A stretch of 17,765 nt of DNA, taken from an uncultured Elusimicrobiales bacterium (GTDB lineage Bacteria; Elusimicrobiota; Elusimicrobia; Elusimicrobiales; Elusimicrobiaceae). How positions within the stretch are numbered: position 1 is the first letter of the stretch; each line of letters opens with the position of its first letter. Shown in pieces: positions 7,072-15,222 of the stretch. The notes under the pieces were generated by a model. The model made no database searches. It was given only the letters and a program-made list of their open reading frames with translations, and was not told the origin of the DNA. Location of the stretch: positions 1 to 17,765 of the forward strand of contig CAJTJT010000021.1 in the NCBI GenBank assembly GCA_910576915.1, in the 5' to 3' direction. The translations under genes were made by a program, and so were the position numbers.

Positions 7072-8919
7072 TTTGATTTTCACCGTATCGTTTAGCCGCC
7101 CGCGCACGACGGTTCCGTCCGCCTTGCGTAAAAACCGCGCCTGCGCGCCGATACACCATTCGCCGCCGGACGTTTCAAAACAGTAAGATACATCGTCTTT
7201 TTTCGTACCCGAGTAGCCTTTGTTTTCCCACAGCCGTCCGTCTTTGGTTTCGTGCAGGCCCCACGCCATACGCACGCGCACCCGGGAAGCGTCAACAAAT
7301 TCACCGGGCCAAACATCTTCAAACGGCAAAACGGTTTTATCGGCCAGGCGTTCCCACGCATAGTCAGCCTCCGCCGAAAACGGCAAAAACACATCTGCAC
7401 GACGTACGCCCGTTTTATATAACGCGGGAAGCATTTTATCTTCTTTAATACCGTCCCCCAGCACCAACGTTTCCCCGCCGCGCAACCGCACCACGGCGGA
7501 AGAACGGTTCCATTCGTTCAGCAAATAGACCTCCGCCTCCGGCCGGGCGACATACTGTACGGCCAGCGCAAGCACCATAAACGCGAAACACGCCGGAGCA
7601 ATTTTACGCGCGAAATTTTTAAGCGGCAAATTGAAAAGCAAAAAGAGCCCCGCATAATACGCTGCAACCGTCCCCATTCCCCACGAAGATGCCGGCAATG
7701 CGGACATTTTAAACGAGGCGAAAAATTCCACCAATGTTTTAAACAGCCACAACGCGCCGTAAAGCGGCCAGTATAATACACCGCCCGCATGCAGGGCATA
7801 AAGCGCGGAATACGCAAACCCGAGGCCCATCACGCACGACGCGAGCGGCACCAAAACCATATTGGACGCAAGACCCGTCACCGACACTTTATAAAACACA
7901 TTGGTAAATACAGGCAGCAACACAAGCTGTGTGGAAAGCGTGGCCAGAAAAATCTGTACGAAAAAGGTGAGCCATTTAGGCCAGTTGGCAGGAGGCTGGT
8001 AATTGTTCAGGCAGACAATAATCGCCAGGGTGGCAAGGAAAGACATTTGAAACCCGGTTTCAAATACCGCCGCCGGATGAAAACACAAAATAACAAAGCA
8101 CGAAACCAACAACCCCTGGAACACGCCGCTGTTACGTCCGAGCAAATAGCCCAAGCAGGCGCAGATCGTCATAAAATACGCGCGCACCAAAGGCGCGTCC
8201 GCTCCCGCTACCAACGTGTATACGCCCGCGGCCGCCAGCGCGGCAAACATCATCTTCCGCCGTCCGAGCCCCGCAAAGGAACAAATAAACAGTACAATCA
8301 GCGTTACAAAACCCACATTCCCGCCGGAAGCCACTAACAAGTGAATGGCGCCGCTGTCCTGAAACGCGCCATACAAATCCTGCGGAAACTCGCCGCGTTC
8401 CCCCAGCGTAACGCCGCCGGCAATCCCCGCCAGTTCCGGTGGGAAAGAATCGTCAAACGAGCGCAAAACGGCCGTGCGCGCACGGCGTATCCAACGGATA
8501 AAAAACGGCGCGGATTTTATAACGGCGGCGTCCGACGCTTTTATTTCCGTAAAAATATTTTTAAGCGCCAGATAATCCCGCCAATCAAAATTGCCGAGTA
8601 AATTTATACCGTACGGTTTTTGCAGTTTGCCGGAAATTTGTATTTCGTCTTTCCACTCCGGCTCGAAATTTTTAAAACGCGCATACACGGTGCCTTCCGC
8701 CGGCGCGCCGTTTACGGACGTTACTTTTACCGCCGCGTTGCGCCCGCCTTTTTTGGAAACGGCAAAGCCGTCCACCCGGCCCGTCAGCGTAACCGATTGC
8801 GGGGAAACAGAATGGAAAACGTCCCGCTTGGAAGGAGCGGGACTGTAACAGAAAACGAGGGTTACAATATACGCCGCCAGCACCCACAACAGCGGCCTTT
8901 TGTAAACGTCCGGATGCAT
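7066..8919 (-). CDS. comEC: ComEC/Rec2-family DNA uptake channel with a degenerate C-terminal domain
   Basis: The 617-residue membrane protein has an N-terminal segment with soluble OB-like region (DUF4131, about 30-135). The competence domain (about 165-440) carries GAIHLLVASGGNVG (190-203, usually HLLAxSGLHxG), LVRAYFM and HPAAVFETGFQMSFLATL. The family moves one DNA strand across the inner membrane during transformation. The last 155 residues align in order with the metallo-beta-lactamase domain of long ComEC proteins (LLNEWNRSSAVVRLRGGETL, then MLPALYKTGVRRADVFLPF), but the metal ligands are gone: where LTHxDxDH is expected the sequence reads LPFSAEADY. It is the last gene of the minus operon; its ATG shares one base with the recR stop (TAATG). 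Confidence 0.88.
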   Translation of the reverse strand: MHPDVYKRPLLWVLAAYIVTLVFCYSPAPSKRDVFHSVSPQSVTLTGRVDGFAVSKKGGRNAAVKVTSVNGAPAEGTVYARFKNFEPEWKDEIQISGKLQKPYGINLLGNFDWRDYLALKNIFTEIKASDAAVIKSAPFFIRWIRRARTAVLRSFDDSFPPELAGIAGGVTLGERGEFPQDLYGAFQDSGAIHLLVASGGNVGFVTLIVLFICSFAGLGRRKMMFAALAAAGVYTLVAGADAPLVRAYFMTICACLGYLLGRNSGVFQGLLVSCFVILCFHPAAVFETGFQMSFLATLAIIVCLNNYQPPANWPKWLTFFVQIFLATLSTQLVLLPVFTNVFYKVSVTGLASNMVLVPLASCVMGLGFAYSALYALHAGGVLYWPLYGALWLFKTLVEFFASFKMSALPASSWGMGTVAAYYAGLFLLFNLPLKNFARKIAPACFAFMVLALAVQYVARPEAEVYLLNEWNRSSAVVRLRGGETLVLGDGIKEDKMLPALYKTGVRRADVFLPFSAEADYAWERLADKTVLPFEDVWPGEFVDASRVRVRMAWGLHETKDGRLWENKGYSGTKKDDVSYCFETSGGEWCIGAQARFLRKADGTVVRGRLNDTVKIKL

Positions 8920-9512
8920 TAGAGTTTGGTGCGGCCTTTTAACGAATAACCGAGCGTCATTTCGTCGATATAATCAATATCGCCCCCCAGCGGCACGCCG
9001 TAGCCGATACGCGTTACCTGTCCGACAAGGCCGCGCAGCAAATCAGCCAAATATAACGCGGTCGTTTCGCCTTCGCTGTCCGGATCGGTGGCGATGATCA
9101 CCTCTTTTACCGGCGGCTGGGAATGTTGTACGCGCTCCAACAACTCCCGCACTTTTACCTGTTCCGCACCGCGCCCGTCCATCGGGGAAATCGCGCCGTG
9201 AAGCACGTGATACAACCCCTTGTACGCGCCCGTTTTTTCGATGGCTTCGATATCCTGCGGATCCTCCACCACGCAGATCAGGCTATGGTCGCGGTCTTGA
9301 TCGCGGCAGACGGGGCAAAGATCGTCCTCGCTGTAGGAGAAACAGACGGAGCAGAGCTTAACGTCCTGCTTTACCTGTAAAAGCGCGTTGACAAATTCCT
9401 CCGTTTCGCCCTGAGACGCACGCAAAAAATACGCGGCAAAACGCTCCGCCTGACGGGGGCCCACCCCGGGCAGCCTGCGAAGCGCGCGGACTAAACGGTC
9501 TAAACTTTTCAT
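8919..9512 (-). CDS. recR: Recombination protein RecR
   Basis: At 197 residues this is a standard-length RecR, the ring-forming partner of RecO/RecF that helps load RecA on gapped DNA. The helix-hairpin-helix (LRRLPGVGPRQAERFA, 11-26), the four-cysteine zinc site (C54, C57, C66, C69) and the Toprim region beginning ICVVEDPQDIEAIE (about 79-92) are all present, with a C-terminal ATDPDSEGE. It starts 3 nt after the dnaX stop. The small ybaB/ebfC gene that commonly sits between dnaX and recR is absent here. Confidence 0.97.
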   Translation of the reverse strand: MKSLDRLVRALRRLPGVGPRQAERFAAYFLRASQGETEEFVNALLQVKQDVKLCSVCFSYSEDDLCPVCRDQDRDHSLICVVEDPQDIEAIEKTGAYKGLYHVLHGAISPMDGRGAEQVKVRELLERVQHSQPPVKEVIIATDPDSEGETTALYLADLLRGLVGQVTRIGYGVPLGGDIDYIDEMTLGYSLKGRTKL

Positions 9513-9515
9513 AAA

Positions 9516-11405
9516 CTAAGCGAGTAACTCCCCGGGAATGACTTCCAAAATTTCCTTTAATTCTTCCGGCGTATCCTGCGCCACCGTGTAAGAAGAAGGC
9601 TCAATATCCGCCGCAAAATTACCGGTTGCAAAGGGTTCTTCGTCCGAAAGAATACCCCCCGCGGCAGCCGTTTTTACGCCGGACGGTTTGCTTGCGCGCG
9701 AAGGCGCGCGTTTGGCGGGAGCCGGCGCGGAGGTTGCCGCCGGAGCCGTACCCAGTTTGAATTTAATCACGCGGCCGGAAATTTGTTTGGCGGCGGCTTC
9801 CAAATCCGCCAGTTTGTTTTGCGCGGGAATTTGATAAAACTCTTTTCCGGCGGGGAAACCGAGCGTCCATTCCCCTTCGCCAAACGTAACGGAACAGTTG
9901 GTCATTACGTCATAGACAAACGGGCTCTTTTCAAAATGTTTGAGCATTTTGTCCCAAAGCTGACGGTTGGAAATGGCGGTGTTCAGCACAGGGGCGTCGT
10001 CCAACGGCGCGGCGGACGCAATTTTTTCAGCCGACGGAGTCGGGGTAAAAGCGGGTTTGACCGCCGGTTCCGGCGCGGCGGCTTGCGGCGCGGGTTTGGC
10101 AAAAGAAGGTTTTTCAAACGAGGCGGAGGCTAACGGTTTTTCCGCCGGAGCAGGCGCGGAGACCTTCAGCACGGAAGACGCCGCACGCGGCGCGGGCTTT
10201 TGAGCCGGCGGCGTTTGGCGCGCAGGCGGCACGGACGGACCGGACGAAACGGCTCCTCCGCCGCGTTCCAACGCTTCCAAGCGGCGCACAAAACCTTCAA
10301 TATCCAGGCAGCTGTCCATCACGGTAAACATACCCACTTCCGCGCTGATAAGCGCGTTGTCCGAAAATTTAACTTCTTCGATAATTTTATTGGTTTTGCG
10401 GGAAATCTGCGCCAAAAAACCGGGGCTTACGCCTTCGATAATCTGCTTGGCGCCGGCAAACGGTTCCGCACCCTGTCCGAGCGCAAAATAAAACAAATCG
10501 CCCAACGCGTTTTTTAAATCTTTCAAAAAAGAGTTCGCGTCAAACCCTTCGGCATTGAGCGTATCAAACACCTGGTGGAGAGCCGCATTGTCCTTCTGCA
10601 CCAGCGCGCGCACGGCCTGGCCGATGAGTTCGTCCGGCGTAAGGCCCAGCATTTCGCCCACCAGTTTTTCGTCAATTTTGTTGCCGGAATACGCAATTGC
10701 GCGGTCCATCAGCGTCAAAGCGTCGCGCATGGCGCCGCCCGCGTTTTTGGCGATGATTTTCGCCGCGCCGGGCGTTAAATCGATATTTTCCGCACCGGCA
10801 AGATCCAACAGGTGGGTGGTAATTTCTTCCGTCGTAATCGGGCGGAAGCGGAATGTTTGGCAACGGCTGACGATGGTGGCGGGAACTTTGTGTTTTTCCG
10901 TAGTCGCCAGGATAAACACCACGTGGGCCGGGGGTTCTTCAATCGTTTTTAAAAGGGCGTTGAACGAGCTGGTGGAAAGCATGTGCACCTCGTCCAGGAT
11001 AAACACTTTAAAGCGGTCGCGCGTGGAAGCGAGGGCGACGGTGTCGATAATCGCTTCGCGCACTTTTTCCACCTGCGTGTTGCTGGCGGCGTCGAGCTCC
11101 AGCACGTCCAAATCCGCGCTTTGCGCAATTTCCAAACACTGCGGGCATTTGCCGCACGGTTCGGCCGTCGGTTTATCCGCGCCGGAGCCGGTGCAGTTTA
11201 AGGCTTTTGCCAAAATACGCGCCGTGGTGGTTTTACCGCAGCCGCGCGGACCGTAAAATAAATACGCGTGCGCGATGCGCCCCGAGGTCAGCGCGTTGCG
11301 AAGCGTTTTGGAAATGCTTTCCTGGCCGACCATATCCTCAAACTTTTGGGGACGGTATTTGTTGGCCAAACTGACGTACTGCGTAGTCGCTTCTGTATTT
11401 TCCAT
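9516..11405 (-). CDS. dnaX: DNA polymerase III subunit gamma/tau
   Basis: This is the 629-residue clamp-loader ATPase. Walker A GPRGCGKTT is at residues 52-60, zinc cysteines at C71, C84, C87 and C90, Walker B FILDEVH at 135-141, and sensor motif SRC at 180-182. A Pro/Ala-rich linker occupies about 385-470, followed by a C-terminal domain of tau type that would contact the polymerase. I see no proper X-XXY-YYZ slippery heptamer, so a shorter gamma product made by frameshifting is not supported. AGAGG lies 8 nt before the ATG. It starts 3 nt after the DoxX-like gene and is followed 3 nt later by recR. Confidence 0.97.
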   Translation of the reverse strand: MENTEATTQYVSLANKYRPQKFEDMVGQESISKTLRNALTSGRIAHAYLFYGPRGCGKTTTARILAKALNCTGSGADKPTAEPCGKCPQCLEIAQSADLDVLELDAASNTQVEKVREAIIDTVALASTRDRFKVFILDEVHMLSTSSFNALLKTIEEPPAHVVFILATTEKHKVPATIVSRCQTFRFRPITTEEITTHLLDLAGAENIDLTPGAAKIIAKNAGGAMRDALTLMDRAIAYSGNKIDEKLVGEMLGLTPDELIGQAVRALVQKDNAALHQVFDTLNAEGFDANSFLKDLKNALGDLFYFALGQGAEPFAGAKQIIEGVSPGFLAQISRKTNKIIEEVKFSDNALISAEVGMFTVMDSCLDIEGFVRRLEALERGGGAVSSGPSVPPARQTPPAQKPAPRAASSVLKVSAPAPAEKPLASASFEKPSFAKPAPQAAAPEPAVKPAFTPTPSAEKIASAAPLDDAPVLNTAISNRQLWDKMLKHFEKSPFVYDVMTNCSVTFGEGEWTLGFPAGKEFYQIPAQNKLADLEAAAKQISGRVIKFKLGTAPAATSAPAPAKRAPSRASKPSGVKTAAAGGILSDEEPFATGNFAADIEPSSYTVAQDTPEELKEILEVIPGELLA

Positions 11406-11408
11406 AAG

Positions 11409-11849
11409 TTAACCTCTAAATGTTTTCTGCGCGCGGCGCACCGCGTGTTTATAATCCAAACTGATTTTCCCCGGCCCCAACATTACAGCAGGCAGCAAGG
11501 CCGTGATGAGCAGCAAAATAAGCGCGACGTAAATTTTATTCACGTCCGCCGCAAAAAAGATAACCCCTGCGCCTAACGTGCATACCACGCTTGAGGCGGC
11601 TGCCGCGCGCGTGAACCAGCCTAAAATAAGAAGGAGCGCCAAAAACAGCTCCGCCACCAACACCCCGATACCCAACGGTACGGGCAGCGGCAGGCCCAAG
11701 GCGGTGGCGTTGTATAAAAATTCACGGTAAAACAGCAGACACCCCGCCGCCACGTAGATGAGCGTCAGCCCGCTTAATAAACGGGTTAAAAAAATGGTCA
11801 GCGAAAAAAGATTCTCGTCGATATTACAGTGCAAATTGAGCGCACGCAT
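11409..11849 (-). CDS. DoxX-like integral membrane protein
   Basis: The 146-residue protein has four hydrophobic segments and the DoxX-type features of an N-terminal helix with a G-rich LTRLLSGLTLIYVAAG and a helix rich in Leu and Ala (VLVAELFLALLLILGW). The family includes poorly characterised redox- or quinone-related membrane proteins; I infer no specific reaction. GGAGG is placed 5 nt before the ATG, the best ribosome site in this operon. It lies 12 nt after the beta-barrel gene and 3 nt before dnaX, so it is cotranscribed with replication genes, perhaps only through genome packing. Confidence 0.75.
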   Translation of the reverse strand: MRALNLHCNIDENLFSLTIFLTRLLSGLTLIYVAAGCLLFYREFLYNATALGLPLPVPLGIGVLVAELFLALLLILGWFTRAAAASSVVCTLGAGVIFFAADVNKIYVALILLLITALLPAVMLGPGKISLDYKHAVRRAQKTFRG

Positions 11850-11861
11850 AACGGCCTCCGG

Positions 11862-12716
11862 TTAAAAGTCCACTTCCGCGGACATGGAAAAATAAGTTTT
11901 GCGGTTTGCTTCGCGGCGGGGTTCAAACACCTCCACACCGCCGGTCAGCGCGGTGCGGCCCCAATTTACCCGCATCCCCGCACTTAACGATAACGCCGTT
12001 CCCCTGCGTTCGGCATAATTATACCGGCCGAGCGCCATATAAGGCGTAATAAAATTGGTGCGGTAGCTGACGCGCACGGCGGCCGCGTCTTTAATAAACC
12101 CCTGGATGACCGCCGTCATATACGGGATGTCCGCCCAGCCGAACGTTACGTCCGGCGGGAAATTGTTGTTCTTATATTGTATCACTTTATGCCAGGAGGC
12201 TTTCAAGTCCCAGGAGGCCAGTTCCGTACGGGCCTGCACCGCCGCGGACGTGGCTATTTGGTGAAACGAATCAGCAAGCGCGTTGCCCATCCGGTCCACA
12301 TACACTTTGTAACGTTCCTGCCCCGCCCAAACCGCCAAAACGGGGTTTTTGATAAGCCCCCAGCGGTAAAACGGTTTCCATTCCGCGCCGGCACCGTAAC
12401 CCACCGCGCGGTAGCCCACGGCGGTCGGCTGCCAGAACGCGGCGGCGGTGAGGGACCAGTCGTCGTTTAATTCGTAGGAGCCCGTCAGTTTATAACGGGA
12501 AATAGTGCCGGATTCGTCGTATTCTTTATCGGTTTGGCGGTAGTATTCGTAATGGGGCGTAAGGACAAAACCGTTGTCTAAATCCGCCCGGTAAAAACCC
12601 CGCATGGCGGAGTAGCCGCGTTCTCCGTTTACCCCCGAAAAACTGAGCTGCCCGTAGCATAACGCACACGGGCAGATCAGCAGGACTAAACTTATTAACG
12701 CGTTTTTAAGCCGCAT
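11862..12716 (-). CDS. Predicted outer-membrane beta-barrel protein, function unknown
   Basis: The 284-residue protein starts with a clear Sec signal peptide (MRLKNALISLVLLICPCALC, cleavage probably after YG at about 22). After that it consists of alternating hydrophobic/polar strands rich in Tyr, Trp and Gly and ends in phenylalanine (SMSAEVDF), which is the beta-signal used by the BAM machinery. About 10-12 strands could be drawn. I do not recognise a named family; the sequence does not show a porin loop, enzyme motif or TonB box. Its ATG shares one base with the stop of the deoxyhypusine-synthase-like gene (TAATG) and has no ribosome site of its own, so its translation should be coupled to that gene. 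Confidence 0.7.
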   Translation of the reverse strand: MRLKNALISLVLLICPCALCYGQLSFSGVNGERGYSAMRGFYRADLDNGFVLTPHYEYYRQTDKEYDESGTISRYKLTGSYELNDDWSLTAAAFWQPTAVGYRAVGYGAGAEWKPFYRWGLIKNPVLAVWAGQERYKVYVDRMGNALADSFHQIATSAAVQARTELASWDLKASWHKVIQYKNNNFPPDVTFGWADIPYMTAVIQGFIKDAAAVRVSYRTNFITPYMALGRYNYAERRGTALSLSAGMRVNWGRTALTGGVEVFEPRREANRKTYFSMSAEVDF

Positions 12717-13792
12717 TATTTTTTGGCTTTTTTGGCTTTCATCGCGGCGATTTTAGCGTCTTCTTCCTGTAAGAATTTTACATAGTTGGACGCTTTGCGT
12801 TTTTTCCACGCGCCTTTGTGGTAGCCGTAGCCGATGATGAGCGGAATCAGCGTCGTGCATTCGCCGTACACCATCTGTTCGAGAGCGGTGGAAACTTTAC
12901 CCCAGGAAGAGGCTTCTTTAAGGGTAGAGCCGGAGAGCGCGCCGTCGCGCACGTCCGCCACGGTGATTTGCACGGCGTATTTGTGCATCGGGGAGTCCGC
13001 ACCCAAAATTTCGGCAGCGACAACGGTGTCCTGCGCGAAGTTTTTCGGCACGCCGCCGGACCACATCATAAGGCCGGTTTCTTTGGCTTTGATTTTGATT
13101 TTGGTCAGTTCCAAAAAGTCTTTGGCGCTGTCGATAGACACGTGGGCTTCCGGGTGTTCCGTCTGGTGGGCTACAAAGCCGAAACCGGCGGAGCAGTCCG
13201 AAAACGCGGGAACGAACACGGGCACGCCGTATTTGTAAGCGTTGTAGACGATGGAATCTTTGCCTTTGCCTTTTTTCTCCAGCCATTTACCCATTTCCCA
13301 GATAAATTCGCGGGAAGAGTAGGGGCGGGGTTCGAGATAGTTGCAGATTTTGTGGATGGTTTCGTCGCATTCTTTAAGTTGGTCTTCATCGATATAGGTA
13401 TCGTAAATGCGGTCGATATGCAAGTCGCGCAGGAGGTTGTCGTCTTGATTGTAAGGGGTGCCGATGTAGTGTTTGTAACCCAAGGCTTCAAAGAAATCTT
13501 GGTCCACAATGTTGGCGCCGTTGGAGACAATCGCGTCGACCATATTGTTCTGGATCATATCCACCACTACTTTTTTCATACCGGCGGATACCAACGACCC
13601 CGCGATGCACAAAATGACGGAGCATTTCTTGTCGGACAGCATCATGTTATAGATTTTGCTCGCTCTGGCCACTTCGCGGGACGCATAGGCCATGCCCCCA
13701 AAGGCTTCCACCATGGGGACCACATTGTATTTTTTCAAATCAATGTGTTTGATGGTGTCTTTGAGAAAGTCTTTTTTGGTAAGTTTTGCCAT
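12716..13792 (-). CDS. Deoxyhypusine synthase-like protein (possible homospermidine synthase)
   Basis: This 358-residue protein belongs to the deoxyhypusine synthase fold (NAD-dependent transfer of the aminobutyl group of spermidine to lysine). The catalytic lysine motif SSWGK is intact (Lys299, matching EAVSWGK with Lys329 of the human enzyme). VSNGANIVDQD (89-99), the region around FSDCSAGFG (197-205) and SGGVPKN (245-251) correspond to the NAD/spermidine site. Bacteria have no eIF5A, so the eukaryotic substrate is missing. Bacterial members are thought to make homospermidine or other polyamines, but the acceptor here is not shown by the sequence. A lysine-rich tail ends the protein. AGAGGTG precedes the ATG by about 9 nt. 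It is the first gene of a six-gene minus-strand operon, divergent from glyA. Confidence 0.85.
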   Translation of the reverse strand: MAKLTKKDFLKDTIKHIDLKKYNVVPMVEAFGGMAYASREVARASKIYNMMLSDKKCSVILCIAGSLVSAGMKKVVVDMIQNNMVDAIVSNGANIVDQDFFEALGYKHYIGTPYNQDDNLLRDLHIDRIYDTYIDEDQLKECDETIHKICNYLEPRPYSSREFIWEMGKWLEKKGKGKDSIVYNAYKYGVPVFVPAFSDCSAGFGFVAHQTEHPEAHVSIDSAKDFLELTKIKIKAKETGLMMWSGGVPKNFAQDTVVAAEILGADSPMHKYAVQITVADVRDGALSGSTLKEASSWGKVSTALEQMVYGECTTLIPLIIGYGYHKGAWKKRKASNYVKFLQEEDAKIAAMKAKKAKK

Positions 13793-13835
13793 TTATTTTA
13801 CACCTCTGCTGGATTTATTTACTTCTATTTAGTAA

Positions 13836-13841
13836 ATTATA
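13836..13841 (-). promoter_or_regulatory. -10 box for the dhs-like/dnaX/recR/comEC operon
   Basis: On the minus strand a perfect TATAAT occurs in the AT-rich part of the 142-bp divergent region, about 44 bp before the start codon. No good -35 box is found at 16-18 nt (AGGAAA or TAGGAA), so it may be weak or activator-dependent. It is the only promoter-like site I see for the whole six-gene operon. I found no clear plus-strand promoter for glyA in the same region, only AT-rich candidates. Confidence 0.5.
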
Positions 13842-13934
13842 TTAAATAACACGCGGATTTCCTAGAAAAATATGTAAAAATTCCGCACGGAGCGGGCCCC
13901 GTTTGTCAGTCCCCCGCCCAAGGAGCGTTTTACC

Positions 13935-15182
13935 ATGTATCCCAATTTACAAAAAACCGATCCCGAAGTTTTTGGCGCGGTAGCCAAAGAACTCGCCCGC
14001 CAGCGTGAAAAATTAGAACTTATCGCGTCCGAAAATTTTACCTCTATGGCCGTTATGCAGGCGCAGGGCTCCGTACTTACCAACAAATACGCCGAAGGTT
14101 ATCCCGGCAAACGCTATTACGGCGGCTGCGAACATGTGGACGTGGTGGAAACCCTGGCCATTGAACGCGCCAAACAAATTTTCGGCGCCGAGCACGCCAA
14201 CGTACAGCCGCACTCCGGCGCGCAGGCCAATATGGCCGTCTATTTTGCCCTGTTAAAACCGGGCGACACCGTTTTGGGCCTCAATCTTTCCCACGGCGGA
14301 CACTTAACACACGGGCATCCCTTAAATTTTTCGGGCAAACTTTATAATATAATCGCCATGAACGTCCGCCCGGACACGGAACAAATCGATTACGAAGAAG
14401 CCGCCAAACTGGCGCTTGAGCACAAACCCAAACTGATTATGGCGGGAGCTTCCAACTATTCGCGCGTGTTCGACTGGAAACGCTTAAGAGAAATTGCCGA
14501 TTCGTGCGGCGCGTACCTGGCGTGCGACGTGGCGCACTATGCGGGCCTGATTGCCGCAGGCGAATACCCAAACCCCGTTCCGTATGCCGACGTGGTCACC
14601 ACCACCACGCACAAAACCCTCCGCGGGCCGCGCGGCGGGCTGATTCTGTGCAAAGAATCTTTGGCCAAACAAATTAATTCCGCCGTATTCCCCGGCGTGC
14701 AGGGCGGACCGCTGATGCACGTCATCGCCGCCAAAGCCGTTTGCTTCGGCGAAGCGTTAAAACCCGAATTTAAAACGTACCAGCACCAAGTAAAAGCAAA
14801 CGCGGCCGAACTCGCCAAACAGCTGATGACGCGCGGCTACCGCCTGGTGGCCGGCGGCACGGACAGCCACGTGATGTGCATTGATTTGCGTTCCAAAGGC
14901 TTAACGGGCAAAGCAGCCGAAGCCGCGCTCGACAAAGCGGGCATTACCGCCAACAAAAACACCATTCCGTTTGATCCGGAAAAACCGTTTGTCACAAGCG
15001 GCCTCCGCCTGGGCACCCCCGCCGTTACCACGCGCGGGATGAAAGAAGAAGATATGGCGCAAGTGGCCGCATTTATCGACGAAGCCATCTCTCACCATGA
15101 GGACGAAACTTACTTGCGGGAAGAAGCCGCGCGCGTAAAAGCGTTCTTGGAAAAATTCCCGCTGTACCCGGAATTACACTAA
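13935..15182 (+). CDS. glyA: Serine hydroxymethyltransferase
   Basis: At 415 residues it is a full-length PLP enzyme that interconverts serine and glycine and loads one-carbon units on tetrahydrofolate. ELIASENF (28-35), the QPHSGAQAN substrate/cofactor region (91-99), CDVAHYAGL (197-205, with the PLP-contacting Asp) and the Schiff-base lysine Lys227 in TTTTHKTLRGPRGG are all conserved. AAGGAG at 13920-13925 is 9 nt before the ATG. The gene stands alone and ends at a strong bidirectional terminator shared with pilin gene 1. Confidence 0.98.
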   Translation: MYPNLQKTDPEVFGAVAKELARQREKLELIASENFTSMAVMQAQGSVLTNKYAEGYPGKRYYGGCEHVDVVETLAIERAKQIFGAEHANVQPHSGAQANMAVYFALLKPGDTVLGLNLSHGGHLTHGHPLNFSGKLYNIIAMNVRPDTEQIDYEEAAKLALEHKPKLIMAGASNYSRVFDWKRLREIADSCGAYLACDVAHYAGLIAAGEYPNPVPYADVVTTTTHKTLRGPRGGLILCKESLAKQINSAVFPGVQGGPLMHVIAAKAVCFGEALKPEFKTYQHQVKANAAELAKQLMTRGYRLVAGGTDSHVMCIDLRSKGLTGKAAEAALDKAGITANKNTIPFDPEKPFVTSGLRLGTPAVTTRGMKEEDMAQVAAFIDEAISHHEDETYLREEAARVKAFLEKFPLYPELH

Positions 15183-15191
15183 TCTAAAAAG

Positions 15192-15222
15192 AAAAAGCCC
15201 CGGATGAGTCCGGGGCTTTTTT
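15192..15222. terminator. Bidirectional terminator between glyA and pilin gene 1
   Basis: The 8-bp stem GCCCCGGA/TCCGGGGC (15197-15204 with 15209-15216) around TGAG has AAAAA on its left and TTTTTT on its right, so it can stop transcripts from both sides. The stop codon of the minus-strand pilin gene (15221-15223) touches the T run. Confidence 0.9.

Noticed and set aside
10022..10027. A6 run (minus strand) in dnaX as a programmed frameshift site for gamma
   Set aside because: The codon register is GAA AAA ATT, which does not give an X-XXY-YYZ heptamer, and six A are short for transcriptional slippage.
12818..13849. 343-codon open frame on the plus strand opposite the deoxyhypusine-synthase-like gene
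   Set aside because: The translation is rich in His, Phe and Val without any family motif, as expected for the antisense of a real gene with this codon use; the minus-strand gene has intact catalytic motifs.
13793..13934. Riboswitch upstream of glyA
   Set aside because: The 142-bp region shows only a weak ACGG/CCGT pairing and no glycine or other recognisable aptamer core.
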